Positions 45,401-57,379 of a stretch of DNA of 64,000 nt are shown here, piece by piece. Origin of the DNA: Limonium bicolor (Eukaryota; Streptophyta; Magnoliopsida; Caryophyllales; Plumbaginaceae); NCBI GenBank assembly GCA_023374045.1, contig CM041779.1:302694167-302758166 (forward strand), in the 5' to 3' direction. The translations under genes were made by a program, and so were the position numbers. Each line of letters begins with the position of its first letter. Position 1 is the first letter of the stretch. Below the pieces are notes generated by a model that worked only from the letters and a program-made list of their open reading frames with translations, did no database searches and was not told the DNA's origin.

Positions 45401-47066
45401 TAAACTGTTGCTAGTTATTTGTAGCTAGTAAACTACAATCTTCGTTTATTCCTATTATTATTATAATTAATTGTGGCAACTTGTGAAGAGTCTTAGGAAT
45501 CACCCGATTCTGATGTGATCAGCACCAGTGTCGAGCTATCCCTCCACCCCAATTTGTGGTTGGTTTCCTTGATCCCCGGGAATCAAGTTTCACCTCCCAC
45601 ATCCATTTCAGCCATTAGATAGTTTAACAAATAAATTACATTATGATACTTGGCTCATAAGCCGATCGATGTTATTAATTCATTATTGTTTGATGAAGGT
45701 AGTTCATTATGGGCTGGTGTATGCCCCTTTTTGTTATGATGGTCGGACTCATCAAGTCCTTCAGAAGTTGCAAATTAGTAGTCATGTTGTTGTATTCGAA
45801 CCGTACAATTGTTTAGCGGTTTATTGGTAGCCATAGTGTCGTACCATTGGTCTACATAGTTTACAGTACTTGTTTGTAACGATATGGTGATTGTAACTAT
45901 GATCGTAGTTGTTTGTAGCACTTGCAGTAGCAAGTGCGCGGGGTAGACAGAATTATTAGTACATCTTTTAGCTTAGCGCTTGTAGTGGCAAGCGCGCCAT
46001 GCAAATGGAAATGTCGGTTTCAGACTAGTTCGTCTTACTACCACATTGGTTACTCAAGTACCGTTAGAACAATTGTTCCTAAAAAGGACGGTATTTGGAT
46101 TGGAAAATTTTCCTGACCACATTGTTATTAGAATATCCAAGCTCTAACTCACATTAGGTTTATGATAGCACAAACGCTTGGAATTTTGTTTCTCCATAGG
46201 TGTCGCCATGACAAAGTTCTAGTGTTACAGTATTGTGTGTACACAAGAGTAGGACTGGAATTTGAATATGACAAGATGAGCGAACTTACAAAATTCTCCA
46301 CACTTCTCAATATAATCTCAGTTTACGGTTTGGTATTACAATGCAATAGCATATTGGTTAAAGGTCCCCATTACGGGCGACGGTCTCGCGGAGCTCAGGA
46401 TGCTCCCGATCCGCTTGCCCTGATGTCTAGGGAGATCCTTTCCATGACATTTACAGTAGCAGTGGCGCTCGCCTCTAGCGGTGCCTATCGTTACAACGCT
46501 TGGTCGTTAAGGGAGGTATGGTATTGAGTTTTTTTATTAATGTTACAGGAGTAGGAATTTATTCATTCAATGCAAAAGCGTTTAGACGGTCTGTTGGGCT
46601 TGGTAGCATTCTTCCCTATATTCGGGGCTTGTATCTTTCAGTTGTATCATACTCATTGAGTTGTGGCGGGAGGACTACTGTCGGCGGTAGTCCATACTGG
46701 ACTTCCACATGAAAGTGGACTGTCGTCATTGTACTCAGGATGTTAGTATGTCTCCTCCTGACTGAGCTCTCAGTTGGTCCATACGGGAGTAATATTCCCG
46801 GGCCTTTATGCCCCTGGCCAGCTTCTTGGCCCACACCACCACTAGATATTGGTATTACCGTCCGTCTTCTCATTACTCGATTACTCATCACATTACAATC
46901 AACTGGTTTGTGCACCTCATGGGCTAACACTTGCAAGCCAAAGGCTTTGCTAACACATAAATTCACTTAAATGATGACGTTTCGTACCTCACAAACGTTT
47001 CCCGTATTATCCAATCCTAGGCTCACTGTCTTAAATCCTATTATCTCGTCATCAGAGCGGTACTCC
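42471..47066 (-). other. Internal region of D, no gag-pol recognisable
   Basis: About 4.6 kb, the length expected for gag-pol, but no protease, RT, RNase H or integrase motif was found on the minus strand. Plus-strand open frames (43044-43382, 44921-45274, 46162-46527) encode hydrophobic or unpatterned peptides with no family. The plus strand is notably T/G-rich. Hairpins occur at 45918-45937 and 45976-45995. Confidence 0.55.
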
Positions 47067-47078
47067 GCTCTGATAACA
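47051..47078 (-). promoter_or_regulatory. Primer-binding site in a perfect hairpin (element D)
   Basis: Minus strand TGTTATCAGAGC (47078-47067), one base from the tRNA-iMet match. ATCAGAGCGG and CCGCTCTGAT form a perfect 10-bp stem with a 4-nt loop (47051-47074), as in element A. Confidence 0.8.
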
Positions 47079-47082
47079 CTTT

Positions 47083-47131
47083 TGTAACACCCCTCTCGAT
47101 AAACACGTAATAATCCCTCACGTAGCATAAT
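47083..47131 (-). repeat. 5' LTR of D, inner 49 bp
   Basis: Matches 36624-36672 of the 3' LTR. Interrupted by LTR E, whose left target duplication ATAAT is 47127-47131. Confidence 0.9.
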
Positions 47132-47646
47132 TGTAACACCCCTACCGGTAATCACACCATTAACTCCTAACCCGTCTCCATTATCAATACACAAGCAGCG
47201 GAAATCCAAACTACAACCGGGGGTGATACAATGCCGTTAGTCACCCACGTGACTAACAAGGCCAATCCAAACGCAAATACAACAACAAATACAATATCGG
47301 TCTGATGGGTCTTATACCGAGTACACTATACAAAAGACACTTCCTTTACTTAATCAATTCTCAAACTAAATACAACTTCAAATCCATTATATACAATACA
47401 ATCTCAAATCTGTTCTATACCGAGTATCTACAATTCCCAAGTTCATCATTGACCTTTCGGCCTTACAAATCCATAATACAACAAATTCTATTCTTATTCG
47501 ACTACCCATAGCTATAACAACCCCGTCCTACTCTCGAACGGTGACCGGCTACAAGCCCTATACAATTCACTACTATCTATATTTCACTCCTAGCTATCCC
47601 TGCTTAGCTGTCGGTCTCTTACTGTGATCATGTCCGCTTCGGGTAC

Positions 47647-47688
47647 CTGCACACTAAAAATGTTGCCCCTAGGGGCTCAGCTTACGCT
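47647..47688 (-). promoter_or_regulatory. LTR 3' module of E: twin hairpin plus CAGG
   Basis: Minus strand CAGCGTAAGCTG, GCCCCTAGGGGC, then GTGTGCAGGT. Confidence 0.6.
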
Positions 47689-49277
47689 GAATATGACTTC
47701 CGCATACCCCGCATACTAGCGAGGGTACGCCGACTAATTGGTCGAGAGCATGCGATTCATTTTAATTCAAACAGCATGCATACAACATACATTATATATG
47801 TACATTCACAATCAAGTTCATCACTGAACACAAATACTAACACACACATAAGGGGTTAGTTTAGTTTGTCACATACCTAGGCTTGAGGGTTTCTATCTCT
47901 CTAAGCCTTACTCACTTACTCATGTTCTACCCCCTCCCTTGGGTACTCTTACTCACAATCTCAACAAGGCCTACAACACTCAACTCAATTCTCACTCAAC
48001 TCAAAATTCTCAAGTCCCTCAAGTCACAACTCAATTCTCGTTACTAACGTACTCAATTCAATACTCAATACTCAATTCATTACTCAATACTCATTTCATT
48101 ACTCAATACTCAATTCATTACTCAATACTCAATAGTCAAAGGCATCTTTTAAGTCTTAGCCACGACCTCCGGGCAGGGTCATACACAAGACCCACCACCG
48201 GGCTCAACAATACAAAGGATCTATGTGTTTAGTTCCTCAAGTTCACAAATGTCCAGTTCTCTACCGGACTACTCAAATTCCCAAACTCCTCTCTCGAAGT
48301 CATTTCACAATCACAAGGATCAGCCTAGAGGTATCTCTCTCGATAACATCTATTGGCTTAGGGAATTCTCAATGTCTAGTATTCTAAGATTTAGGGTTTG
48401 ACTATATTTCTAAGGGGTTTGGTGGTCCCTTACCATGTGTTACCTCATTCCTGGTTCATAGTGTGAACTCTCATCAATCCTCTAATAGAGGTTACTTAAT
48501 ACTTCCACCATTATTAGTTTTATGGATTAAGTCATTTCGGTTCTCTAACCGTTATCGGGAGTTTACTAGTTTCCCGTACTCTCTCTCTCACGTTCTAGTG
48601 AGTTCGAAGGTTTAGGTTATCGTTTCTTGGTTCGATAATTTCAGTGTGTTCCCACATTATGTTATTTCGCACTTGACTCATCCTATGAGTCACTACTCAA
48701 CAAGACCCAACTATGGGTCGCACTACACCACACATTCACATACAAGCAATTCATCCCCAATCCGCATTTCATGAATTATACAAACTTTAGTAAAAGGAAT
48801 ACAATCCAACCACAAACAATACAATACAAACACAAGAGAGTACACACAATCCGATTCGTGCATTTATCTTGTTAGGTGATCACACAATCAAACAAGCACA
48901 CAAATCGGGGTAACCAAGTTAGGATACAGAGCATGAGGAAATCATACCTTTCACCGGGGTTTTACTTTTATTGGGTCACCTCTTGTTCCTCGAATCTCAC
49001 TTCCGAATCACTAATCATATATCAAGTGCTTCCATTATTATTAAGGTAGTACAGTATGTAAAATTAGTACTCCCATAGTTAACCCGTTATCCCATTAATC
49101 TTAGGTTTACTTAAGTGTTCTTAAACTCACAAATTTCTCCATCACTTCCCAAACTTGTTTACACTTCTTAGGACCATTAAAGGTCACCAATCAACTCCTA
49201 CACATCACCTAAAACCAATACCATTCAATCCCCCATGTTTAGAACCCTTTAAAACACATTCTGACAATTTTTTATGA

Positions 49278-49386
49278 TGGTCCGGGTTTGTGTCCGGGTC
49301 TACAAACCCGGACCACCCCCTGAAATCACTTTTTGCCATGTTTTTGCTATGGTCCGGGTTTGCGTACCGATTTGCAAACCCGGACC
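49278..49386 (-). repeat. Two GGTCCGGGTTTG hairpins in LTR E
   Basis: 49278-49315 (TGGTCCGGGTTTGT and its complement) and 49351-49386 (GGTCCGGGTTTGC and its complement). Counterpart of the four hairpins in LTR B. Confidence 0.9.
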
Positions 49387-51506
49387 CCCTCTGGAACTGT
49401 CAAAATTTACAGTTTTCCACTAGTTTTCAACCCCTAATTCACCTCTAATCATTTCCTAAGCTTTCCACATGTTTCCTACATGTTTAAGCACCCTAAAACA
49501 TGCCCTAAACCTCTTCAAATCATTGGTTTAATCCTTACTCAAATCCTTGCTCAACTTCCACAATTTCTTTCCCTCCTGTTACAGTTTCTGCACCCATGTG
49601 CATTTCTAACTTCCCTTAGCACTTTGCACTTTGTTCTAACTCCATTTGACCATACCAATTCATTCCTAGCCAAATGCATTATCTACACCCAAGTCCAACT
49701 CTCCTTTCCAAGCTTTTGCACACTTACTCTTTTCTAGCAAGTTTAAGTTACTACCATGAGTTATGCTACAGATTTTTACCTCTCTTCTTCTAGTTTTCCA
49801 AATGCCATTTAAAGGCTATTACTACACTCTACTCAACACTACAAACACCTAGGTTTCCCAATTCACTAAGTCATCTTTATACACTTGTTTTTCCACCAAA
49901 ATTTTTCCATAACCTCCCCATAAACCTAACATGTCCATTCTCACCCATTATCACCAAAATCAATCCTAAACTAGCCACACCCATGAGGGGTCCTACCAGA
50001 GCATAATATATCCTCAAAATTCACCAAACAACATTATAGTTCACAACCTCCAACACTTGGCTCCAAGGCCCTTAATTCACAATTAAGTTCACAAACCTAC
50101 CAATTTTCAACCAAGCACACTATCACTCATACTTTGGGTTTATTATTAAATTTAACCCATCCCAAATTTTAAAACAATCAAAACAAGCATTAAGGTGAGT
50201 TTCTTACCTTAAGCTCACAAATTCCTCTTTTGATTCTCCTCTTGTTCCTCCTCTTCTCAATTTCGGTCAAGTGGGAATGGACTTTCCAAACTCCATCCCA
50301 ACATTCAAGAAATACAAAAATATACTCAATTAATTATCTAAACCCTTAGGAAATCTTAATTCAATTAAAGGGCTTAAAACACAAAGTTAGGGTTTACCTT
50401 TAGAGATTTTTGAGAGGGGGTCTCACCCTTGAATCAAGAAGGGAGTTACTCCACCATTGGAGGGTTGAAATGAAGCTCAAAATCAAGAAGAAACAAGGCA
50501 TGAGTATGGGCAAAAATCGGCCAAGGCATGAAAATGGGAAACATGAGTTTTTCTCTTGAAACTTTTTACCTTGTTTGAAAGAGGAGACTCCAAGCTACAA
50601 GATGATGTGCTTTTCTCTTCAAGTGGGGAAAACCCATGGAGATTAAGTTCTTCATTTTTGAATTTTGAAAAGAGGGAAGTGTAGAGGAGGATGAGGGGAG
50701 TTCAAATATGTAATTTGTTTTGCATTTGGAGCTTGGAGGAAGCTTAGGCAAGCAAGGAAATGGAAAGAAGCCATGGGAGGAGAGGAAGAAATTGCTTTAG
50801 GAGAGGGGAGAAGACAGTTGACGGCTGGGGAAGAAGAAGGAGGAAAGAGAAAAGGAAAGAAAGAAATGAGAGGAGAGAGAGGGTGGGGGTACCTTTTTAC
50901 TTTTCTTTCTTTCTTTTCTTTCTTTTCTTCCTAGCTTATTAGGTGTGTGAGAGGGCTGTCTCACAATTAAAAACCGGCCCACATAACTGTTACAGGCTGG
51001 AGCGTTTTTTCATCTTTTACAGAAAATGCTCGTTAATTTACCCGGTTTAGTACTATTCACTAACCGGGCCCGTTTTCCAAAATTTTCTCGTTTCTTTAAT
51101 CTTATTGGTTATTAAGCTTCCATTAATGTCTAATTATATTTATTTAATGAACTATTATTTTTACAGGTTCGTTTGACCACTCAAAGTCGCATTTTCGGGC
51201 TTTCTCGAAAAACGTGCGCTAAAGCTTTATTAGTGTTTTAACACATTATTTGGATCCGTTTCCTTCGAGAATCATTCCCATATATTAATTAGGCATGAAT
51301 AAGCCTTAGGAATCATTATAATACTCTAACCGAGGTCTCGTACCTCCTATAGTTACATAACGCTTATTTTAGCGTTTTTCACTTTTAAAGCATTTTCTCA
51401 TCTCTTTTGGATTTATTTTCCTTACAAAAATTACTTAGGCACTATTAGGCCCTTAAATACCATATTAGAATAATTTAATCACCATATTTAAGTTCGGAGT
51501 ATATCA

Positions 51507-51922
51507 ATAATTAATAACGTCTTACAGCGGAAGAATAAACAACATTAATACTCACTCGGGTGTCACCTGCCATTACTCGCTCATGCAATTAAAGAAGCAG
51601 AAACTAAATCGAACAACCAAAATAAACAACACTACTAAACTGCTGTGACAACGACATAAATCCTATACATCACACTAAGTCCATAACCATAACCGTCGAC
51701 AAGTGAGCGTCTACCCAATCCCGAATATACACAACCGTACCATAATATAATCCACAGTCTAACATCGTTATACAATTGAGTTCCATGTGCGGTAAATAAA
51801 TAACACCCAAACTACCCGGGTACCGCACTTCGGCTTCAACGATGATCAGCAACTTGCACAATGCCATAAAGGCTCAGCGATAAACGCTGAATATGCCGGA
51901 CTTGGACCCTATTGGTCACTTA
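51507..51922 (-). repeat. 5' LTR of D, middle segment
   Basis: Matches about 36668-37080 of the 3' LTR, after the E duplication. Broken at 51922 by the CACTA element; the 3-bp target would be TTA (51920-51922). Confidence 0.9.
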
Positions 51923-52190
51923 CACTAGTACAAAAATGACCTATTTCAGCGCCCCTATCTCGGCGGTTATGACTCGGAACCACCGAGATAGGTCCTCCGT
52001 AATTTCCTTAATTAAAAAAATAACATCTATTTCGGCGGTTCCTAGTCACAGCCGCCGAAATAGATATATTTGGTAGTCTATTTCGGCGGTTGTGACTAGG
52101 AACCGCCGAAATAGATGTTTTTTTATTTTAAATAAATACGGAGGACCTATTTCGGTGGTTCCTAGTAACAACCGCCAAAATAGGTCATTT
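51923..52190. repeat. CACTA left terminus and subterminal palindrome
   Basis: Eight or so copies of the CTATTTCGGCGGTT motif alternate in orientation and build a long imperfect inverted repeat centred near 52072. In known En/Spm elements such subterminal motifs bind the TNPA-type protein. Confidence 0.85.
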
Positions 52191-53927
52191 AATAAACACC
52201 CCCACCCAGCCCCGACACAGTTACGCTGTTACAACCTAACCCACACCCCTCTTCTCTCTGTTAACCGGCGATTTCGGCTCCGATTTCGACAGCCACCACA
52301 CCGCCACCGCTCTGACCTTCGTCGCCCTCCTCCCGCCTTCGCCGTCATGTGTGGTAGTCATCGGAAGTTGTTGATGCAACAACAACAGCAGCTACGGTAA
52401 TAAAAACCCCAAATCGGTTTTGACTAAAAAATTACAAATGTGTTGTTAAAATTGATAGATTCGTGTCACATTATGATTGTGGATGCTGATATTTATTGTG
52501 TGTGTCAAATCTTTGAAAGATTTGGTTGTTAAACTAATCAAATTAAGTATGAACACAAGGTGTTTGATGAAATGTCTGAGTGAATATTTTTACTGTTTTT
52601 TGCCCTTCTTTTAAGTATAGTTAGGTTAGCTTATTTGGGCTAGATTTATTATGCTTATATATGGGTGGAACAATGTTTGAGCATTATTTGTGCTTATAAT
52701 TATAAGCAAATTATAAACATTGTAAGCTATATAGTGTTGCGCCCTCAATTGATACTTATTTTGCGTCTGCGTTGCCTCTGTAGAGATTGGTACTGCTACA
52801 CGTCTCGCACGCCTAATTGAGAAGAGGGGTTGAAAACAATTCCTTTAGGAACTGGTAATATACTTTAACTTATCTCTTGATTCTCTTCACTCACTGTAAA
52901 TTTACAACCTAACTACAAATAAGGAATAAATTTGGTATATATTAGTTTGGTTTATGATGGAAATTTGTATTGTTGAATGATTGGTGAATGCTTAATAATA
53001 AGCATGGTTGTGTCTTTGTAGAGGGAAATCACTAAATGGGTTCACCGGATTGAAGTCGTACGGAGCTGAATACATTTCATTTGTGAACCCGTAATATACT
53101 CAACCTACATCTTCATCTTTTTAGCTCATTATATATAATTTTGCAATCGTAATTACAAACAATTAACATACGTAAACTAATGAGTTTCTATTCTATCTAC
53201 AAAAGTGGTTAAGAAACTCCTCAGTCATTGCACGGTAGATTGAAAGCGGAGTGGAAGAACCGGTAATATAATCTAACTTATCTTTTTCTCTTTTATACTT
53301 TGTATTTGATTTCCACATTTTGAAATTTGGTTTGATGAATAGATTTGGTATTAGTTTGGTTTGTGATGGAAATTTGTGTTGTTGAATGATTGGTGAATGC
53401 TTAGTAATAAGCATGGGATAGGTAAAATTATGCAAAGGTCAAGCCGTTTTTTTTTAACAAAATCTCTTCGTAATGTTGTATTTTGTCTTAATATAACAAT
53501 TTTTTTATTATCGGGTCTCACTATATATTAGCCTACGACTTCCAGCAAAGTCAAACCACTCTTGTCGCTCTCTGTGTACCAACCATCCTCCTTCCTCCTT
53601 CTCCCTCTATACATCGTACAAACTACAAACAAGTAAGTAGTTTAACTTATGTTTTTGTTTTAAAAAATGTAATTATTTATTGAAATTAAAATGCTACATT
53701 TTTTGGGTTTGAACCTTAGAGTTAGGCTTGAATTTTGAAATTAAAATGCTAGTTTGCTTGGGTTTGAAAATTAGAGTTAGGCTAGATGTTTGAGGCAAAA
53801 CTGCTAGTCTATTTGAGTTGGAACCAGTCACGCTCCACTAGGATCTAAACACGTGCAAACAAATGTAATCTATACCATCGATTTAGGTAATGTGATTCTC
53901 ATACCAGTTGAGTGTTTGACATATAGA
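52191..53927 (+). other. CACTA 5' region, probable leader and introns
   Basis: A short C-rich region (about 52200-52400) may be a non-coding first exon; ACGGTAATA near 52395 could be a donor. Two related segments (about 52845-53010 and 53262-53420) share GGTAATAT, TTTGGTATTAGTTTGGTT-like and GATTGGTGAATGCTTA blocks, an internal duplication. No transposase coding is seen before 53928. Confidence 0.5.
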
Positions 53928-56900
53928 ATGGAGCGTGACTGGATGTATGGTGATCGAGGAGATCACTTTGACAAGATGTTGAAAGAGTTCTGCAAAGCTG
54001 CAGTGCAACATAAGAACATGACAAAGGCGGTGAAAATTCCATGTCCTTGTGTTGACTGCGGTGTGTTAAGACATTATTCAACCATCGAGGAAATTGAATT
54101 TCATCTGAAGGCCCGTGGATTCATGGCACATTATAGAAGATGGACGTTCCATGGTGAGTCTATTGATGATAACGACGTCTCCTCATGCAGTCACGATCGA
54201 AAGAGGATGAGAACTGACCACATCCTTGATACTGTCAATGAGTCGGAACTCCTAGATAATTTAGGTTTCAATGAAAGTGATCAGATGGCTTACCATGATG
54301 AGCAAATAGACGAGATGTTTGACATTGTCGAGGATAATTTTGCTGATAGGCCGGATGAGTATCAAAGATTACTGGACGCATCCAAAATAGCCTTGTACCC
54401 GGCCGGCCCCATGTGCACTAAGTACAACAAATTGACCGGTGTATTGAATTTGTTCAATCTGAAAGGGACACATGGGTGGAGTGACAAGAGCTTCACGGCA
54501 CTTCTTGAGTTGCTTCATGATATGTTTCCTGATGGTAACGGTCTGCCTACCACCACCTATGAAGCAAAGAAATGGATGTGTCCAATGGGAATTGAGTACA
54601 AAAAGATTCATGCATGCCCAAACAACTGTGTGCTGTATAGGGGAGAGTACGAACAATTAGACAAGTGTCCAAAATGTTCATTGTCATGATACAAGCATAA
54701 GGATGGTGACTCCCCCGTCCATAAAAAAAGTCCTCCAGCTAAACTGTTGTGGTATTTGCCGATCATACCTAGATTCAAACGGTTGTTTGCCAATCTGATA
54801 GATGCAAAAAATTTACGATGGCACGCAGAGGGTAGCAAAAGTGATGAGAAGTTAAGACATCCAGTAGATGGACCTCAGTGGAGAAACATCAACAGACGGT
54901 TCAAAGATTTCGGTGATGAAAACAGGAATCTGAGGCTTGGATTATGCACTGATGGGATGAACCCGTATGGTACGTTGAGCAGTCAACATAGCACTTGGCC
55001 TGTTTTGCTAGTGATATACAATTTGCCCTCATGGCTATGTATGAAACGAAAGTACATAATGTTATCACTCATGATATCTGGTCCCAAGCAGCCAGGTCAT
55101 AACATTGACGTATATCTCGCCCCACTGATTGATGATTTGAAGTTATTATGGAATGAGGGTACCGTGGTGTATGATGCCTATGCAAGAGAAAATTTCACGC
55201 TTAAAGCATTGTTATTCTGTACAGTCAACGACTTCCCTGTGTATGGTAACTTGTAAGGATACACAGTCAAAGGCACATTTGCATGTCCTGTTTGCGAGGA
55301 TGACACATGTTAGAACGTTTAAAAAACTGTGGTAAAAATGTTTACATGTGCCATCGAAGGTTTATACCTGAAGATCATCCTTTTCGAAAGAAAAAAAAAC
55401 TGTTTAACGGCAAAGCTGAGACTCGTGCAACCCGTCTACCATTAACCTCCGAGGAGGTTTATTCAAAGGTTAAGGACATCGTAAATGTTTTTGGGAACAC
55501 AACAAAACCGCCAAAAAACATTTGGAAAAAGTGTTCCATCTTTTGGGAGTTACCGTATTGGCGTCATTTGCCTGTCAGACACTGTTTGGATATCATGCAT
55601 ATCGTGAAAAACGTCGGTGAGGCAGTGAGCGGGACTTTGCTCAATATACCGGGTAAAACAAAAGACGGGTTAAAAGTAAGGAAAGACATGCAAGCCATGG
55701 GTATACGACCAGAGTTACACCCACAAGAGAACGGGAAACGAATTTATCTACCTCCTGCGTGCTACACTCTTTCAAAAAATGAAAAAAATCAGCTTCTGCA
55801 AATGTTTGCATTCAGTAAAAGTACCCTCCGGGTACTCTTCAAACTGGAAGAACATAGTCTCGATGAAGGATTTGAAGTTGCTAGGCATGAAGTCTCACGA
55901 TTATCATGTGTTAATGTACATCTCCTTCCAGTAGCGATCAGAGGGATTTTACCTGATAATGTCAGAAATGCTTTAACCAGATTATGTTTCTTCTTCAATG
56001 CCGTCTGCTGCAAGGCAATTGACATGAACTCCCTCAGTGATCTACAACATGAAATTGTAGTCACATTATGTCAACTTGAGATGTACTTTCCACCATCCTT
56101 TTTTGACATAATGGTGCACTTAATTGTCCACATCGTTCGAGAGATCCAATTTTGTGGTCCGGTCTACTTACGATATATGTACCCTTTTGAACGATACATG
56201 GGTATCCTAAAGAGTAGAATGAAGAACAGATATCGACCAGAAGGGAGCATAGTAGAAGCGACGGTCACTGAGGAAGTCATAGAATTCGTGACTGATTATT
56301 TGAAAGAAGCAGAGGCAATTGGTATTCCAAAACCGGACACTACAATAGGTATAAGGGTAAAGGTGTCATCGGCAGAAAGATTGTACATGTGCCACGTGAT
56401 CTTATTCACCAAGCACATCTTTTTGTATTACAACACGTTGAGGTTGTTGAACCTTTCTTCGACACCCATATGGCTGAGTTAAGGCAACAAAATCCCACTA
56501 AAGGTCATCTTTGGCTGACAACTGAACAAAACCGAGTGTTTGTATCATGGTTCAAAGATCATGTGTTTGAACTAGCTTCATCAAATCCAGAATATGTCAG
56601 TGAAGAGATTAGATGTTTAGCCGTTGGACCTGAAACTAATGTTATTTCGTTTGAAGGGTATGACATAAATGGATATACATACTACACTGCACGCCAAGAT
56701 GCTAAGTCAATAAATCAGAACAGTGGAGTAAAAATAGAAGCTGCAGTCACTGAATACCAAACCGGTAACCAATCTCGACCATTTAGCAGTTCTAGTTGGT
56801 ATTATGGTGTTATCGAGGACATTTAGGAACTAGACTACCACGTCGATTCTTTTTTAGTGTTTCGTTGTAAATGGGTAGACAACCGACGAGGATACCAAAA

Positions 56901-57210
56901 TGACGGAGGACTCACTTTGGTTGATCTTTCACGTATCGGCTATACGAATGATCAATTTGTCCTAGGAAAGGATTGTGAGCAAGTGTGGTATGTTCAGGAC
57001 CCGAAAGACTGTAGGTGGTCTGTTGTTCTTCCTGGGAGAAGACCAGTTTTGGTTGAAAATGAAAACAATGACGAAGACGACCACGAGGTGATAGAAGAGA
57101 CAAATATTTTTCCTACGGGATTACAGGACTCTAATGATGATTTACAAAATGAATTGCTTTACACAAGGTCAGACCATGATGAGGGTGTCTGGGTTGAAAG
57201 TGGAAAATAA
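53928..57210 (+). pseudogene. CACTA transposase (TNP2 / Transposase_21 type), broken
   Basis: The start MERDWMYGDRGDHFDKM is the usual N-terminal transposase-associated domain with Cys motifs (CPCVDCG). The transposase_21 catalytic region follows: LCTDGMNPYGTLSSQHSTWP (Asp), ACPVCEDDT and LDIMHIVKNV (Asp). A DUF4218-like region (RGILPDNVRNAL, EMYFPPSFFDIMVHL, RYMYPFERYMGILK) and a DUF4216-like region (YYGVIEDI, FRCKWVDNRRGYQ, FVLGKDCEQVWYV) complete it. Interruptions: TGA at about 54687, TAA at 55254, a frameshift near 55300, a frameshift near 56370, and TAG at about 56824. The product would cut and paste the element. Three of the breaks are single substitutions in otherwise well-conserved sequence, so inactivation is recent. 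Confidence 0.9.
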
Positions 57211-57379
57211 TCTAAGTTTTGGTGTCAGATAATACCAAAATCGAGTATGTATTTTCTAAGTTGGATAGAGTATCTTTTTTTAATGTTATATCAACTATTT
57301 TTGTTGGTATGTTTAATTAATCTTTATATTAATATGTCTTGATCTAATGTTTTATTTTATCTCAGTGGTTGATCACCCG

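Larger units (their letters stand above)
47132..51506 (-). mobile_element. Solo LTR of the B family (LTR E) with perfect 5-bp duplication
   Basis: 4375 bp. On plus it starts TGTAACACCCCTACCGG and ends GGAGTATATCA, flanked by ATAAT at 47127-47131 and 51507-51511. Reversed, it starts TGATATACTCC, like the TGAAATACCC start of LTR B, and shares its hairpins and 3' module. No primer site, polypurine tract or coding remains. It sits inside LTR D, so it is younger than D. Confidence 0.9.
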
